DNA of 64,000 nucleotides, from contig NZ_CP036287.1 of NCBI RefSeq assembly GCF_007748095.1, positions 2,418,001-2,482,000 of the forward strand. Direction: 5' to 3'. This document shows, one piece after another, positions 63,361-64,000 of this stretch. The notes under the pieces were generated by a model, which saw only the letters and a program-made list of their open reading frames with translations, searched no databases and was not told the origin of the DNA. Source of the stretch: Engelhardtia mirabilis. Lineage in GTDB: Bacteria > Planctomycetota > UBA1135 > GCA-002686595. Both the position numbers and the translations under genes were made by a program. Numbering within the stretch: the stretch's first letter is position 1; the number at the start of each line of letters is the position of its first letter.

Positions 63361-63779
63361 CCATCGTGCTCGCATCGATCGCCGTCGGCATGGTGGTCGC
63401 CATGCTCGGGGTCTACGCCGTCGCGCGGACCGAGATCAAGGACGGCCGCCCCCTGGGCTTCTCCTGGCGGCTCGGGTTGGCGTCGGTTCAGGCCTACATC
63501 TCCACCTGGGCGGTGGTGCAGATCGCCGCCGGCCAGGTCTTCGCCGGCGCGCCCTTCGACGAGCGCACCAACCAGCTCGTGACCTTCCTGCGCCGGCTGA
63601 CCATGGCCGGGCTCGTGGGCTGGGCACCCTTCGCCATCGCGACGCTGACGATCGCGCTGCTGGCTGCCCGCCGCGGCGATCGGGACGCCATGTTCGCGCC
63701 CCTCGTCGCCGCCGCGATCTACGCCGTGGCGCTGATGGCCCTGTTCACGTCAGGCTGGCTCACGGGGCCGATTGGCTGA
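63357..63779 (+). CDS. Four-helix membrane protein coupled to ccoS
   Basis: A protein of 140 residues with four hydrophobic segments (IVLASIAVGMVVAMLGVYAV, VQAYISTWAVVQIAAG, AGLVGWAPFAIATLTIALLA, LVAAAIYAVALMALFTSGWL). It starts in an ATGA overlap with ccoS, so translation is coupled. No family is recognised; the location suggests a further oxidase assembly or companion protein. Its end overlaps the tail of the minus-strand edge gene by 20 bases. Confidence 0.65.
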   Translation: MTIVLASIAVGMVVAMLGVYAVARTEIKDGRPLGFSWRLGLASVQAYISTWAVVQIAAGQVFAGAPFDERTNQLVTFLRRLTMAGLVGWAPFAIATLTIALLAARRGDRDAMFAPLVAAAIYAVALMALFTSGWLTGPIG

Positions 63780-64000
63780 GCCTGCGCGCGTCCACCGCCA
63801 GAAGCTCGTCCGGCAGTCGGTAACTGCGCTCGCGGTAGAGGATCGACGGCAGGAGCGCGTAGGCCAGGGCCCGGCGCGCGAACTCGGGTTCGAGCTCGAC
63901 AGGATTCAGGGCCTTGCCGTCCCAGAGGTACTGCGACGCGGGTAGCTGTGGCTGGTGGACGACGACCCGCTGCCCCTCCATGTAGGCCTGGTTCGAGCCG
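63760..64000 (-). CDS. C-terminal part of an unrecognised protein (5' cut by window edge)
   Basis: The frame is open to the right edge, so the start lies outside. About 80 residues are visible. Near the edge is EGQRVVVHQPQLPASQYLWDG, a phrase similar in form to repeated segments of some planctomycete and proteobacterial carbohydrate-binding-like proteins (VVLHQPQ-type). The tail is helical and charged (RRALAYALLPSILYRERSYR). No domain can be named. It converges on the ccoS-linked membrane protein gene and overlaps its end. Confidence 0.5.
   Translation of the reverse strand, partial: GSNQAYMEGQRVVVHQPQLPASQYLWDGKALNPVELEPEFARRALAYALLPSILYRERSYRLPDELLAVDARRLSQSAP

Overview
The window is about 64 kb of uniformly GC-rich DNA (roughly 70% by eye), densely coding, with many 4-base ATGA/GTGA start-stop overlaps. 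No rRNA, tRNA, CRISPR array or recognisable insertion sequence was found. The gene set suggests a Planctomycetota-like bacterium. It has secreted proteins with a beta-rich C-terminal domain of the type seen in high-GC planctomycete lineages, a CcoN-CcoO fused cbb3 oxidase, two ECF sigma/membrane regulator pairs, a selenocysteine pathway and a DUF368 lipid-carrier transporter. The phylum is inferred; another GC-rich deep-branching phylum cannot be excluded.

Layout. 1-6 kb: end of an unknown gene; an ECF sigma factor, its membrane anti-sigma partner and a degenerate serine-hydrolase/PDZ protein; then a three-gene detox-like operon (DJ-1/Hsp31-like, NADP-binding oxidoreductase, small YCII-like protein) diverging from a TetR repressor around a perfect operator palindrome. 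6-24 kb: polA, a rhomboid protease, a GIY-YIG protein, rsgA, a flavodoxin, a BtrH-like protein, an SRPBCC protein, a MATE exporter, a second ECF sigma/FecR-like pair, a large secreted metzincin protease, TfoX-like and DUF368 genes. At 24.2 kb lies a 131-bp almost perfect hairpin (two 64-bp identical arms), part of which recurs at 45.85 kb. 24-30 kb: recJ, an MsrB-MsrA fusion lipoprotein, selA and selD; selD itself reads through an in-frame UGA. 30-43 kb: a surface-glycan-like region with an FkbM methyltransferase, a secreted PD40 beta-propeller protein, a glycerophosphodiesterase, a sulfatase-fold protein that has lost its catalytic residues, four family-4-like glycosyltransferases and a histidine phosphatase. 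43-49 kb: ferredoxin, elbB, two lipoproteins, pheA and a lower-GC beta-helix protein.

49-64 kb: a cbb3 oxidase operon (ccoNO, Q, P, G, H, SafE-like, I). It is interrupted by a translationally coupled pair of large KAP-type P-loop NTPases (58017-62805), after which the missing assembly gene ccoS resumes. This pair is the best candidate for an undescribed system, because KAP NTPases include the phage-exclusion protein PifA. Its function is not proven by the sequence.
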